Assembly (NCBI GenBank): GCA_900660155.1
Contig: CABFPE010001099.1
Location: 60,224 to 124,223 of the forward strand
Direction of reading: 5' to 3'
Origin: Hofstenia miamia
Lineage: Eukaryota; Xenacoelomorpha; Acoela; Hofsteniidae
DNA: 64,000 bases
The notes under the pieces are model-generated. The model had not been told where the DNA came from. It saw only the letters and a list, made by a program, of their open reading frames with translations, and made no database searches. Position numbers and translations under genes: made by a program. Shown piece after piece: positions 1-10,221 of the stretch (positions are counted from its first letter, which is position 1; each line of letters begins with the position of its first letter).

Positions 1-162
1 TTTTAATAATTTCAGTATCACAAACATTAATTTTAATAATTTCAGTATCAGGAATAATAATTTTAGTAATTTTAGTATCACAAATATTAATTTTAATAAT
101 TTCAGTATCACAAACATTAATTTTAATAATTTCAGTATCACAAACAATAATTTTAATAATTT
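1..162 (+). repeat. 30-bp minisatellite (copy 1)
   Basis: About five tandem 30-bp units of the form TTTTAATAATTTCAGTATCA plus CAAACATTAA, with variants (GGAATAATAA, CAAATATTAA). The order of variants equals that in copy 3 and differs from copies 2 and 4. Since 30 is divisible by three, the array stays open in several frames on both strands. Confidence 0.92.
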
Positions 163-314
163 CATCAGAAATTTTCGTGTTGGTTATTGAACTCTGTAAA
201 GATTCAAGACGACCCGAAAGCATAAAAATATTATATTATATCATTGGTTACCAAGAACAGTGGCAATCTATAGAGATTCACAAACGGTTCTTGTGTCTTA
301 AGAGAAGAGATTAA
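3..314 (+). pseudogene. minisatellite-fused ORF ending in coding relic P1 (partial)
   Basis: Open from the window edge through the minisatellite (decapeptide repeats rich in I, L, S, V) into a non-repetitive tail at 165-311 that includes EIFVLVIELCKDS and ends FLCLKRRD, stop at 312-314. Past the stop the same frame reads DLDNRGVSPVALDTLT. This matches relic P2 near 5.3 kb (FLCSKRRD, then DLDKCGVFSVALDKLT). The tail is therefore probably a remnant of a real protein and the minisatellite part chance coding. Family not recognised. Confidence 0.35.
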
Positions 315-980
315 TTGACAGATTTAGATAACCGCGGCGTCTCGCCAGTTGCCTTAGATACACTAACAATTTTCTATTTGCAGTAAAAATTGTGTTATCG
401 AATTAAATATGAATTTGCCGAACAAAAAGGTAGAAACACTGCAACAAACAATGGTAGTCGCGGGTTCGGTATATTCAAATGGGTTGGGTATAATTGCTTA
501 AGATTTTGGGAGGGATTCATACTTTTATTTATTTAACATTTTATTTTTCAATGGCTATTATCAATACTTTAAAATGGAGTGGGATCCCATGATAGGGATG
601 CAGCTATAATTATATTTGAGAAGGAATTGCAAAAGAAATTATAAAATTATGATTAGTCCATTTAATTTGACTTCGCATGTGAAACCCTAATTATATATAT
701 ATAAATTCTGCACGTTTCTGAGTCGGCGGACAAGTCTCGTGTAAAATGTTTTTAAAAAGCTCAGGGAAATATAAAGGTCTTCTAAGTTACTAATTACCAT
801 TGCTGCTCTTAGAAGAATTGAAGATGATAGAATGATAGTGGTGCGGATTATTATTTTCAATAGAATAAAGAATCTGATGGAGATACAACTAAATTATTTC
901 AACGGGCACTTAAAGCTTTGTTTCGCATCAAGTTTTTCTCGTTCTTTATATATAAAATCCACCATAAGAATAAAAGTTTT

Positions 981-1231
981 CTATCAATAAACGTTTACAA
1001 GCATAGCAATTACTAGCTTGAATTACACACTCCGTTTCATTAACAAAGCTGTTAATTTGTTTGCAAGCTGACAAATATTCGATAAGTCATTCAATAGTAA
1101 AATCGGCACATTTCTCAAAAACAACACTTTCAATAAGCATTATTGCAAAGAAATCAATACAACTTTACAGTAGCCATTAAGTGAAAGATTTTCAACCAGT
1201 TTTTTTAGCATACAAACCAATTCCATTAGGT
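981..1231 (-). pseudogene. BTB/BACK-like coding relic, block A version
   Basis: The minus strand reads VENLSLNGY, then FEKCADFTIE, a stop, LIEYLSACKQINSFVNE, with frame breaks. The same peptide is better preserved at 26615-26990 (FEKCADFSIEELIDILSVCK). The pattern FxxCxxFSxExLxxLL resembles the start of a BACK domain behind a BTB domain, but this is only a resemblance. No start and no intact frame. Confidence 0.3.
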
Positions 1232-1324
1232 AAGAACTAGAAGGATCCCTATTACTCCGATTTTGTAATGTACTTATGGCAAACAAGACACATGTAGAGC
1301 TTGTGATTTAAAATCAGCTCATAA

Positions 1325-1348
1325 ATATATATATATATGTATAATATA

Positions 1349-1386
<38 letters not shown>
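1325..1386. repeat. (AT)n microsatellite, block A copy 1
   Basis: Alternating A and T interrupted by GTATAATATATACT. The interruption is shared by all copies, with a base change in copy 2. Confidence 0.95.
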
Positions 1387-1389
<3 letters not shown>

Positions 1390-1818
1390 GCTTTTTGCTA
1401 TGAAATACCGGCCGAAATTTCTAATCCACTTACCGAGAATTGCACTTTTTTCCAAAATGGTAGCTAGTATAATGAAACACTTCACTGCAAAATTTCAAGG
1501 ATTTATGCGTGAAAACGTTGTCATGATGAGGTTTTAAAAAAATTTAAATTTTCAAAAGGCATGATAGTTAATCAGAGTGTAGAAATAAATATAAAATTTT
1601 GGCTACTTTTTACTAAATTCTAGTACAAGCTCTAAGCATTTTATTTAGATGTAAAGCAAAATTTCAATCACTATATGTTTCTTAATTATTACTTAAATGT
1701 AAAAAGTATTTGAGACAATCTAAATGAGACTACAACGTAAATATAGAAGGTGATTTCATATTGGCAATCAAACAGAAATTATATTCTAAATTTCATTTTC
1801 ACATGGCATCAACTACTA

Positions 1819-4560
1819 GATGGTTGAATGTAAACTAACACGTTTATTTAAAGCCCAAGCACATAATTACAAGTTATTCAGAGAATAGTAATTTAAGCTA
1901 AATGAACTTCCTTTAAATTCAAGAAGGCTAATTGGAAATTACAATATAGGATGCTGTAAATTGAATATTTAGGGATGTGGGAAATTTAATTCAAACCAGG
2001 TAATTTTTAAATTATTTTATCTAAATGATAAAGTTACATAATTTCTAGAAATGAATAGTTATATTGGCAAAATGATAAAAACATTTTCATATTTACATGA
2101 AATATCATGTATTAATTCTTGATATGATTAAATGATGAAATCTCAAAATTAATGAATATTAATATTTTAAAAGATTTGTTTGATATACTCTTGGAAAATA
2201 GACATGAAATTATAAAAAATGGAAATGGATTTTAAATAAAAATTACAATTTAGATAAACTGTTAGTGTGTTCCAAATCTGAAATTCAAAAAAATGTAATT
2301 TTGAAAAATACTTGGTCTAATCTAGTTAGCAGTTACTTTAATTTCAATATCAGATTTTGATTTTTAAATTTAACTATTGTATTCTAAATAATTTTATGAA
2401 CTTCAAAAATTTTGAAGCTAATTATTTTTATTCAAAATTTTGATATATTTTATTGATAACTAGCACAGATCTATTTATTTATTGCAAATCGAAAATTTTG
2501 ATTATAATTATATTTGAACTTCAAAGAACAGATTTCTAGAATTGTGGTACAAATACAGTATGATTGCATGACATATTCTATACACCTTTTACTTTGATTT
2601 TGATAACAGATTTATTATAAAAAATCTATATTGTCATTTTAAATAATTTTTTTATAAATATCAGAATTCCAAAATTTATTATTTTCATGCAAAATTTCTT
2701 ATATTTTATATGAAATCTATACTAAATTATATGGATTGAGAATAAAAATTGTAGATTAAAATTTTATTTGAATTTCAAAGAACAGATTTCTATAGTTTCA
2801 CTGATGTTAATGAAAATTTATTTAATACTTATAGGAAAATAAAGAAAAAAATTTATGAGTTGTATAAAAGTAAAAATTCAAAATTGTTGAAACATTGTAA
2901 CATTGTGATTTCAAAATTTCAGAAAAGATTGTTGATGCAAATTTTTTGCATTTCAAAATCCAAGAAAAATATATTCATCTCAAAATTTTATGATAGATTG
3001 CTGAATAAAAGTTTAATCTTATTTCAAAATTCAATATGAATTTAACTATATCTCAAAATTTCAGAATAATTTGTTGAAGGCAAACAGATTTTTTCAAATT
3101 AAATATGAAATTTCTGCACATTCAATTTTACTGGTATGCTTTTTAATTAGAGTGTTATCTGCTGGATTAGATCTGGAAAAATTTTTATTCTTAAATTTAC
3201 TCAATTGAAATGCAATAAATTTGGAACTGTTCTTCTAGTATTTGGTGTGAATTTTATAATATTTAAATAGTAGTTTATTTGAATTTCAGAAACAGATTTC
3301 TAGAAAGGTGTGGAAACTAAGGTATGATTACCTGGCCTAATCTAGATAAATGTTTCTTAAAATTCAACATCCATTTAAATATTTAAAATTCAAGAAAATT
3401 ATTGGAATATTTATGTCTTAATGATAAAACATATCCCTTTAACATTTCACACCAATTTGTGAATATAAATCAGACATTGAAGAAAATTTTGACAAATGAA
3501 AAATTGTCATAATTCAATTGTACATGAGATTCAGTGCACAACATTTACCAATAAATACTTTAGATAACCAATTAAAAATTTCAAAATATGTTTGTAAAAT
3601 TCCAAAATTCTAATAAGTTGCTTTTGTTTTTACCACAACTTTATTCTGTTTTTCCTTATCAATGCTTAAAGGATTTAGCAAAATTTTTGCCATATATACA
3701 TTATTATTATGATTCATTATAGAGCCTTATTTGCTGTTATTTCATTTATTGAGTGTTAATAATTGATTTTTTGAGAGCATAGAAACATATCAAAGAATTC
3801 ACAAATATATTTTCAAATAGAAATATCCACTAATAGAAACAAACAACAATAACAAATGAGAAAAAGTTCAGAAATGCTTAACTCAGCTTCCTTGAAAATG
3901 TCATATTGATATTTCTGGAAATTTGAATCAAGACATCTCTTTGTTTCTTCTGCCTCTGTGAATGATAATTTCTAAGAAATTCCCTCTCTTGAACAACCTT
4001 CTTGGTAATAAACTTTTTCATATTATCAGTTTTAGTGATATTTATGAAAATTTAGACAATACTTATAGTAAATCAAAAATAAAAAAAAACTCAATTTATC
4101 AAATTTATAAAAGTAAATATTCAAAATTATTGAAACTTTGGAACATTGTGATTTCAAAATTTCAGAAAAGGTTATTGATGTAAATTTTTTGCATTTCAAG
4201 ATCCAAGAAAAATATATTCATCTTAAAATTTTATGATAGTTTGCTGAATAAAAGTATAATCATATTTCAAAATTCAAGATGAATTTAACTATATCTCAAA
4301 ATTTCAGAATAATTTGTTAAAGGCAAACAGATTTTTTAAAATTAAGTACGAAATTTCTGCACATTCAAACTTACTTGCTTGACTTTATAATCAGAGTGTT
4401 TTCTGAGGTATTAGATCTTGAATAATTTTGGTTCTTAAATTTACACAATTGAAATGCAATAAAATTGGAACTGTTCTTCTAGTATTTGGTGAAATTTAAT
4501 AATATTTAAATAAAAGTTTATTTGAAATTCAGGAAAAGATTTCTAAAAGGTGTGTGGAAA
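1819..4560 (+). repeat. A+T-rich field of degenerate ~70-bp and ~250-bp repeats (copy 1)
   Basis: No gene recognised. The ~70-bp theme is (A/C)TCAAAATTTCAGAA…TTG(C/T)TGAA, seen around 2880-3090 and 4150-4340. The ~250-bp theme carries GATTTCTAGAAAGGTGTGG and appears in plus orientation near 2530, 3295 and 4530. A peptide beginning MNINILKDLFDILLENR starts at 2152 and is soon broken. A 73-residue Lys/Asn/Ile-rich ORF at 3962-4183 looks like a by-product of the repeats. The segment ~3010-3490 recurs after the F block at ~10670-11144. Confidence 0.75.
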
Positions 4561-5308
4561 CTTAACTTTACACAAATGTAACTTTTAAAATTCTGTAGTT
4601 TATAAGTAATAATGAAATTTTGAATTTACAAAACAAAATCTGATATTAAAATTAAAGTAAGAGGTATCTAGATTAGGGCAGGTAAGCATATCTTAGTTTC
4701 CACACCTTTCTAGAAATCTGATCTTTGAAATTCAAATTAAATTGCAATCTACAATTTTTATGACCAATCTATATAATTCATGACTAATTTTCAATAAAAT
4801 ATATCAAAATTTTACATGAAAATAATGAACCCTTATTATTCTGAAGATTAAAAGATTTATTTTGAAATGCAATTGTTAAATTTATAAAACAAAATCTGTT
4901 ATTGAATTCAAAGTAACTGGTATCTAGATTAGGCAAGGTAAGCACACCTTAGTTTCCACACCTTTCTAGACATATGCTCTTTGAAATTCAAATAAAATTT
5001 CAATCTACAATTATTATGACAAATCTATTTATTTCAGGACTGATTTCTATTAACATATGTCAAAATTTTACATGAAAATAATTAACTTTTAATATTCAGA
5101 AGTTCAAAAGAAATATTTTGAAATGAATTCATAAAACAAAATCTGTTTTTAAAATCCAAGTAACAGGTATCTAGATTAAGCTAGGTAAGCATACCTTAGT
5201 TTTACCTCCTTTCTAGAAATCTGAATCTTGTAATTCAAATAAATTTATAACCTACAATTTTTATCCGCTAACTCCATATATCAGTACTGATTTTTAATTC
5301 ATAATATC
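4561..5308 (-). repeat. ~250-bp satellite array, minus orientation (copy 1)
   Basis: Three units with the core reversed: CACACCTTTCTAGAAATC and variants at ~4700, ~4956 and ~5203, spaced 256 and 247 bp. Each has GATTAGGCAAGGTAAGC-like and TTTGAAATTCAAAT segments. The corresponding array in copy 2 (15964-16710) reads in the opposite direction. Confidence 0.85.
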
Positions 5309-5309
5309 A

Positions 5310-5519
5310 TGGATGATAGCTAAGAACAGCGGCAATCTATGGAGATTCATGAATGGGTTTTTGTGTTCCAAAAGAAGAGATCGTTAAGTTGAAGATTTAG
5401 ATAAATGCGGCGTCTTCTCAGTTGCCTTGGATAAACTTACAGAGAATAGAAACAATGTTATCTATGCATTAAGAGCTGTGTTCGTAAATTTAATATGTAT
5501 TAGTACAAGGAAATGGTAG
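5310..5519 (+). pseudogene. coding relic P2 (copy 1)
   Basis: One frame reads WMIAKNSGNLWRF…FLCSKRRDR, a stop (5385-5387), then VEDLDKCGVFSVALDKLTEN followed by RNNVIYALRAVFVNLI, stop at 5517-5519. The first half aligns with P1 and the second with P4 at 25676 (LLDILQENRKKFLYAV…VFLNELI). Shared residues across diverged DNA suggest a former protein. Family unknown, no start codon context, no splice sites I would defend. Confidence 0.35.
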
Positions 5520-7030
5520 AAACACGTGGATCGGGTAGAAGCGCTTAAGACTTAGTTATTGGGAGTGTTTGTTAATACTTTTAATAATCAATTTCCCAGC
5601 TTAATGTGAGTTTTGTTCTATTCTGGTACAGTATGCTTGTGCATATTAATGTATGCCTTTATAAAATTCAAAACTTTCTAAACAGTACTTAGATTTAGGA
5701 TATGTCAAGCATCCCTTAGCATCCCCTTGGCTATATATGTATGCAATAATGCACACGAATAAAGTGCTTGAAGTGTCGACTTGTCATAGTTAATTACATT
5801 CAATTACTACAGTTTCACATCAATGAATAACACAATTGGTCTCATTTCAATTGCACACTGATAAAATATTTTGAGCACACTATATATACATTAAATCTAG
5901 ATAGAAATAACTTATCACTTGCATAATACATCTCATAGATTGAAGCTAACTAAAGAGTACTATAATGAAATCTTTGTGAATACGCCAAATTAAATCTAAA
6001 ATTAAATCCTTAATTAATAAAATGGTTATATTCTTTATGTTTGGGAAACTAGTCTTGAATCCTTATGGAATTTAATCACCTACACGTATTTTTCTGATGA
6101 AATAAATAAATTGATCCGGGTGCTTAAAACTCTATAAATATTGCAAAACAGAAACAATTAAAATGCTTTTTTCAATGTTGGGTTTTTCCTTTTCAATATT
6201 TTATTAAAAAATGTCATATTTCATCATAATGTTAATATGTTCATCAAAAACTTTTTTGAGTTTATATCATAAGAATTATGGGATATAATGAAAATATTGT
6301 AAATTACTCCTACAATTTCAATTAAAATCTGAAATATGGTCACAGTTTAAAAGGTTCATATTAGGCAGTGGAGGTGAATACCCAGAATTTTCTGATAAAG
6401 CGAGTAATTGTAATTTTGAATATGTTGTGAAAATAGATTCTAAAAAGACATTTTACAATGCAACCTCTTAAAATTTTCCAAAATAATTTTGCCCTAGCGA
6501 ATCTCCTGACGGAGCATTCCAACACATATCTCATTCCCTATGTACGAGAGATAATTGTGAGATAATTATGAAATTAAAATTTCAAATTTTAAATTTAAGA
6601 AAGAAAACTTGAAAAAATCTATCTTTGTGACGTAAAATAATTTTACCGCAAGAGGGCTACAAAATGTTGACCAAAATTTTTTCATATGTGCATATTAGTT
6701 GAACTGATGAACTTATTTAAATGGGGATTTAAATTTAGAGCGAAAATCGTAAATGGCATTAAAAAATGATTAAAAACAGATAAAATTTTTAAAAACCTGA
6801 ATTTTAATAATACAAAAAATATATTTCAAGATTAAACGCAAAAAGGATATATTCCCCAAAAATAATATGACAGTTTGTTAGACTTAAATCTCTAGTAGAA
6901 GTATTTTCTTAATATTTGAAGATAAAAATTTTTTACAAATAGTTTTGGAAATCGTTGATGCAAGCGATTTCAAATATAGTGCACTATTTTATTAGATTAG
7001 TGCTCAAAGAGTTGTCACAAGGCAGAATAA
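5520..7030. other. A+T-rich stretch without recognised gene (copy 1)
   Basis: Mostly low-complexity A+T-rich DNA. 6026-6226 is a ~200-bp segment missing from copy 2. At ~6699 a stretch GTTGAACTGATGAACTTATT is present here and in copy 4 but absent from copies 2 and 3. Just upstream of 7031 other frames read short protein-like pieces (EIVDASDFKYSALFY; VLKELSQGRIIFV), so the P3 relic probably extends upstream with frameshifts. Confidence 0.5.
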
Positions 7031-7570
7031 TTTTTGTGTGAAAAGATCTGTCAGATGAAATATATTGTAGTGGAAACGAGGGAATTATTAAAGTTGTGTA
7101 ACAACTACAACATTGAAGAGTAAGTGTCTAGAACTGATGTTAATAGGAAGGATATTCCTAATACAGAAGGATCCAAATGATCTTAGAAAACAAATTCAAG
7201 CTTACAAAATGTCTGCAAAAATTAAGCCATTACATTTGGTGGTGTCAAGAAGGCTGACAAGTTACTTAGAGAAGAGCAGATTGATGTCAGAGATGGTGGA
7301 GAATTCCATTGGAGGGAAATAAACTTTACAATGGGATAGGTATACGCCACGAAAGCCTATAATATAGTATCACATAGATGGATACTAGAAACAGTAGCAG
7401 GTAATAAAGCTTCACAAAGATGCCTTCGTTTCCATAGTAGGAGATTATTAAGTAAGATATTTAGGTCTTCGGTTCCAAAGGAAAATTTTGATATTAAATT
7501 TATTAATTCGTATTCACTCAAATTTTCATACAAATATTTTCAATTTTTATTTGCAAAAACATATTTTTAA
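7031..7570 (+). pseudogene. coding relic P3 (copy 1 type)
   Basis: A single frame with about five stops keeps protein-like character. In order: MKYIVVETRELLKLC (from 7055), stop, VNRKDIPNTEGSK, stops, then AITFGGVKKADKLLREEQID…EFHWREINFTMG (7226-7336), stop at 7337, then a 76-codon open stretch 7340-7567 (VYATKAYNIVSHRWILETVA…). Charged, balanced composition is unlike the Ile/Asn/Tyr-rich noise around it. In this copy and copy 4 the end is replaced by an in-frame duplicate of the start of the downstream 137-aa ORF (FDIKFINSYSLKFSYKYFQF). Not recognised. Confidence 0.35.
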
Positions 7571-8475
7571 TTAAATCATTATATTTTCATTTCTTTTTAA
7601 ATTAAAAAATACATTAGTCCAAAAAAGAAGTAGAAACATGGTAATCCACAACGATGTACGTGGGTTGCTCATACATGGTTGAGTTTGGGTCTGCTGAGTA
7701 CAGTTTTTTAGAACTTAGTTTGTAAGGGTATATTTAGGTAGATATTTTAAAAATGCTAATAAATTTGAATAAATGATTTTACAATACCTTCCTCATAGGC
7801 GATCACCAACATCATAGTATGGCGCGGGGTCTCGTGATTGGAATGCAACTTTAATTCACTTTATAACATTCAAAATTGTATTTTAAAAAGAATTAGAAAT
7901 GAAACAACATGCTTTGAAGTGATTTTTTAGGCTCGAGTTGAGTTATAATTATAATTAATTAGGCCAGCATGTTACAAGAAAGGCATGGAAATTAATAACA
8001 AGAACATGAATGGAAAATTTAATGAGACTCGTTATTGAAAAGGGTCATTTTGTCACCATAATAGAAAAAATTTGAATAGTTTCATTGGAATATAACTAAT
8101 CAATATCTAAAGATACAGAAACTTTTTCATTTTTGAAAATGCTCAATCTAATCAGAAATGTTTTTGATCTACACTAATTTTGTTGGTAGACTTCTTCGAT
8201 TCATCTCAAGGGGTTTCAACTGACCAAAAACTCTTTGCTTTTCTTTTCTGTAATTTAAAGTTACGTTCGCAAGGAATTTTTTGAACAGAAATGCTCATCC
8301 AACAGAAATGTTCGAAGTAGTATATTTCTGTAACAATGTTTTTAAGTTTGAGTGATATTATATGATACTGAATTGTGGTAAGTCTTCCCAAAAACTGATT
8401 GAGAACAAAATTGATTTACTAAAATACTGATTGTTGCCTATGCAAAATAGTAGTCGAAATAATTTTTAGCTTTTT
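7571..8475. other. stretch without recognised gene between P3 and 137-aa ORF (copy 1)
   Basis: Contains AAGTAGAAACATGGTAATCC and CGTGGGTTGC, a diverged echo of the sequence following P1 and P2 (GGTAGAAACACTGC…). It thus marks another ancestral-unit remnant. The rest is A+T-rich; a 61-codon minus ORF at 8206-8391 has no support as a gene. Confidence 0.5.
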
Positions 8476-8889
8476 GTGTCCTTTACATTACTAAATTCTG
8501 ATATTAAATTTATTAATTCGTATTCACTCAAATTTTCATACAAATATTTTCAATTTTTATTTGCAAAACCTATTTTTAATTTAATCATTTTATTTTCATT
8601 TTTATATCATTTTTTCTATCATTCGTTGCTTAAAAATTACAACACTTTGGAGGATTTAACTATTTTGTTTCCAAATATGTATATTTTTGTTATATTTATT
8701 TTTCAAATTATTTTACATAAGCAAAGAACCAGAAGCAAAACCTTATTCATTGGCAAATATGTACATATAGGAATATTATTTCTTATCAGAATCAGTACAG
8801 TGCAAAAAAATATTTTGGGTGTTAAATTTATGTTGATAAAATTTGTGTTTTATTATTTCGTCTGTGTTTTACTCAGTATATTAAATTGA
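8476..8889 (+). CDS. hypothetical 137-aa hydrophobic ORF (copy 1)
   Basis: The longest gap-free ORF of its kind, intact in all four copies with one or two residue changes. Very rich in F, I, L, Y; hydrophobic runs at about residues 30-50, 68-82, 98-108 and 118-135 could span membranes, with a charged loop (KQRTRSKT) near residue 85. The composition is also what A+T-rich non-coding DNA would give by chance, and identity between copies follows from recent duplication. Its first ~25 codons are duplicated in frame upstream in copies 1 and 4. No homology recognised. Confidence 0.2.
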   Translation: MSFTLLNSDIKFINSYSLKFSYKYFQFLFAKPIFNLIILFSFLYHFFYHSLLKNYNTLEDLTILFPNMYIFVIFIFQIILHKQRTRSKTLFIGKYVHIGILFLIRISTVQKNILGVKFMLIKFVFYYFVCVLLSILN

Positions 8890-9077
8890 AACATTGAGAT
8901 GGCACAGCCACCCAAATAAGAATATTGGGGTAGCAATTGCCATTCCACTTCCGGCGCTACTGTTAATACATCTGCATTCTATTCATTTAGTTACCAATCT
9001 TTGGAATTAAAAAAATTGACCGCTTTTCTCTGATAATTTTTAAATTAATTAATGGAAAATTAAAACCTAAATATAAA

Positions 9078-9105
9078 TGTTCAAGAATTTTTCAGTTCTT
9101 GAACA
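9078..9105. other. perfect 10-bp inverted repeat (copy 1)
   Basis: TGTTCAAGAA, 8-nt spacer TTTTTCAG, TTCTTGAACA. Unchanged in all four copies. It could form a hairpin; function unknown. Confidence 0.6.
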
Positions 9106-9559
9106 ATTATTGAATATCCAATATTTTACTTAATAAAAATTGCGTAGACAGTGATGATGTTTGCAAGTGTTTGAGATGAACTTTGTTTGTTCAGAAATTA
9201 TTATTCTCACTTATGTAGTCAAACTAAACAATTGAGAAATTATTAAAAGCAATTGTGCTAAACATTTTTATATTAAAATTATAGATAGGAATTTACAGGA
9301 ATGCAAAATATATTGTTTCTGGGAAAACTAATTATAAAAATAACATTCAACAATTATATATTTTCCACATTAAAATACATTTATTTCTAATATCAAATAA
9401 TTTATGTGACATTTGTATTAATATAATTCGATTTTGGGTAAAACATTATGCATGTTTTGGAAAATAATAACCTAAATTACTGGAATTATTGATAAGCACT
9501 GGTTATGCAATATCTGGACGCATATTTCTGTATGAGTGATTGCGTTCAATAAAAGAACC

Positions 9560-9840
9560 TGTACCTAACCCGACGCTATTGATTACCTCACTCGACTCGG
9601 CCCAACCCGAATATTGATTCACTAACCCGATCTAATCTCATTCGATGAAAAACATAATAATCAACTTAAAAATGTACATGAATTGTAAATAAATACAAAA
9701 TATTGCATTTTATCCAGATTATCATCCTCGAAAAATACCTGAGAGTAGCTCATCTGACCCGACCCAAACCAAATTCAAATTGTTGTACCCGACCCGACCC
9801 AATGTCCGAAGTCAGGTCGGATAAAGTTGGGTTCCTGACA
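9560..9840. repeat. GC-richer island with CCCGACCCGACCC motifs (copy 1)
   Basis: Contrasts sharply with its surroundings: CCTAACCCGACGC, CACTCGACTCGGCCC, GACCCGACCCAA, CCCGACCCGACCC, and the inverted form AGGTCGG…GTTGGGT near the end. The CACTCGAC…CTCGGCCC string recurs in the island at 29243-29434, so both may derive from one repeat family. Not long or regular enough to be telomeric. Confidence 0.55.
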
Positions 9841-10039
9841 GCCATTTCTATCCTCTATTTCATAGTTAGACCAACCTTTACATTATAGACAAGTCCTGTA
9901 AAAATGGACGCACTTCCGAATTTACCTGTTAAATTGACTGCATTTAAAAATAAACTATTCACTAGTAAACGCAAACCAAGCCGGGTTAATCAAGAATTAC
10001 ATAATTCATAACAAAGATTAATAACTAGTCAGTAATTAG

Positions 10040-10094
<55 letters not shown>

Positions 10095-10221
10095 GATGTA
10101 TTAAGTTTAGGTGAAAACCAATTGCTATATTAAAAATAAAATTTATCTTTTAAAGTTAGAAAAGATAAAACGGATTAACTTCGGAATTTACCTGTTAAAT
10201 TGACTGAAAAAAAAAATAAAA
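9841..10221. other. A+T-rich spacer with (AT)n (copy 1)
   Basis: No gene. An (AT)n run at 10042-10091 sits where copy 3 has ordinary sequence (GTGGTAATACTTCAATC… at ~42399). The phrase GAATTTACCTGTTAAATTGACTG occurs twice, at ~9918 and ~10182, a short local duplication on either side of the microsatellite. Confidence 0.6.

Larger units (their letters stand above)
163..1818 (+). repeat. conserved 1,656-bp block A (copy 1)
   Basis: Runs from the end of the minisatellite to the point where copy 2 departs (…CATCAACTACTA). It is exactly 1,656 bp in all four copies, although it contains an (AT)n tract. It holds the P1 relic, a minus-strand relic at 981-1231, the (AT)n tract, and A+T-rich sequence in which I see no gene. 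A diverged relative lies at 25676-26990 and 46181-47495. Confidence 0.92.

Noticed and set aside
1..162. CRISPR array
   Set aside because: The 30-bp units are directly adjacent with no unique spacers, and the setting is eukaryotic. It is a minisatellite.
1337..1537. 66-aa ORF starting in the (AT)n tract (also at 33787 and 54279)
   Set aside because: Tyr-Ile repeats from the microsatellite followed by chance coding. Identical copies only reflect recent duplication.
3962..4183. 73-aa Lys/Asn-rich ORF (also at 36387, 43974 and 56904) as a gene
   Set aside because: It lies inside degenerate ~70-bp repeats whose units contribute the peptide. No independent support.
7113..7322. 69-aa ORF MKSKCLELML… (four copies) as a gene
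   Set aside because: Another frame of the same DNA reads more like protein (relic P3); this one is its shadow.
8476..8889. 137-aa ORF as a confirmed membrane protein
   Set aside because: F/I/L/Y-rich composition arises easily in such A+T-rich DNA, and the copies are too young for conservation to mean much. Kept only as a hypothetical.
9560..9840. Telomere-type repeat (TCGGG or TTGGG)
   Set aside because: Only a few irregular words in both orientations; no tandem run.
9703..9888. 61-aa ORF through the CCCGACCC island
   Set aside because: Translated low-complexity repeat (THLTRPKP, CTRPDP); no gene evidence.
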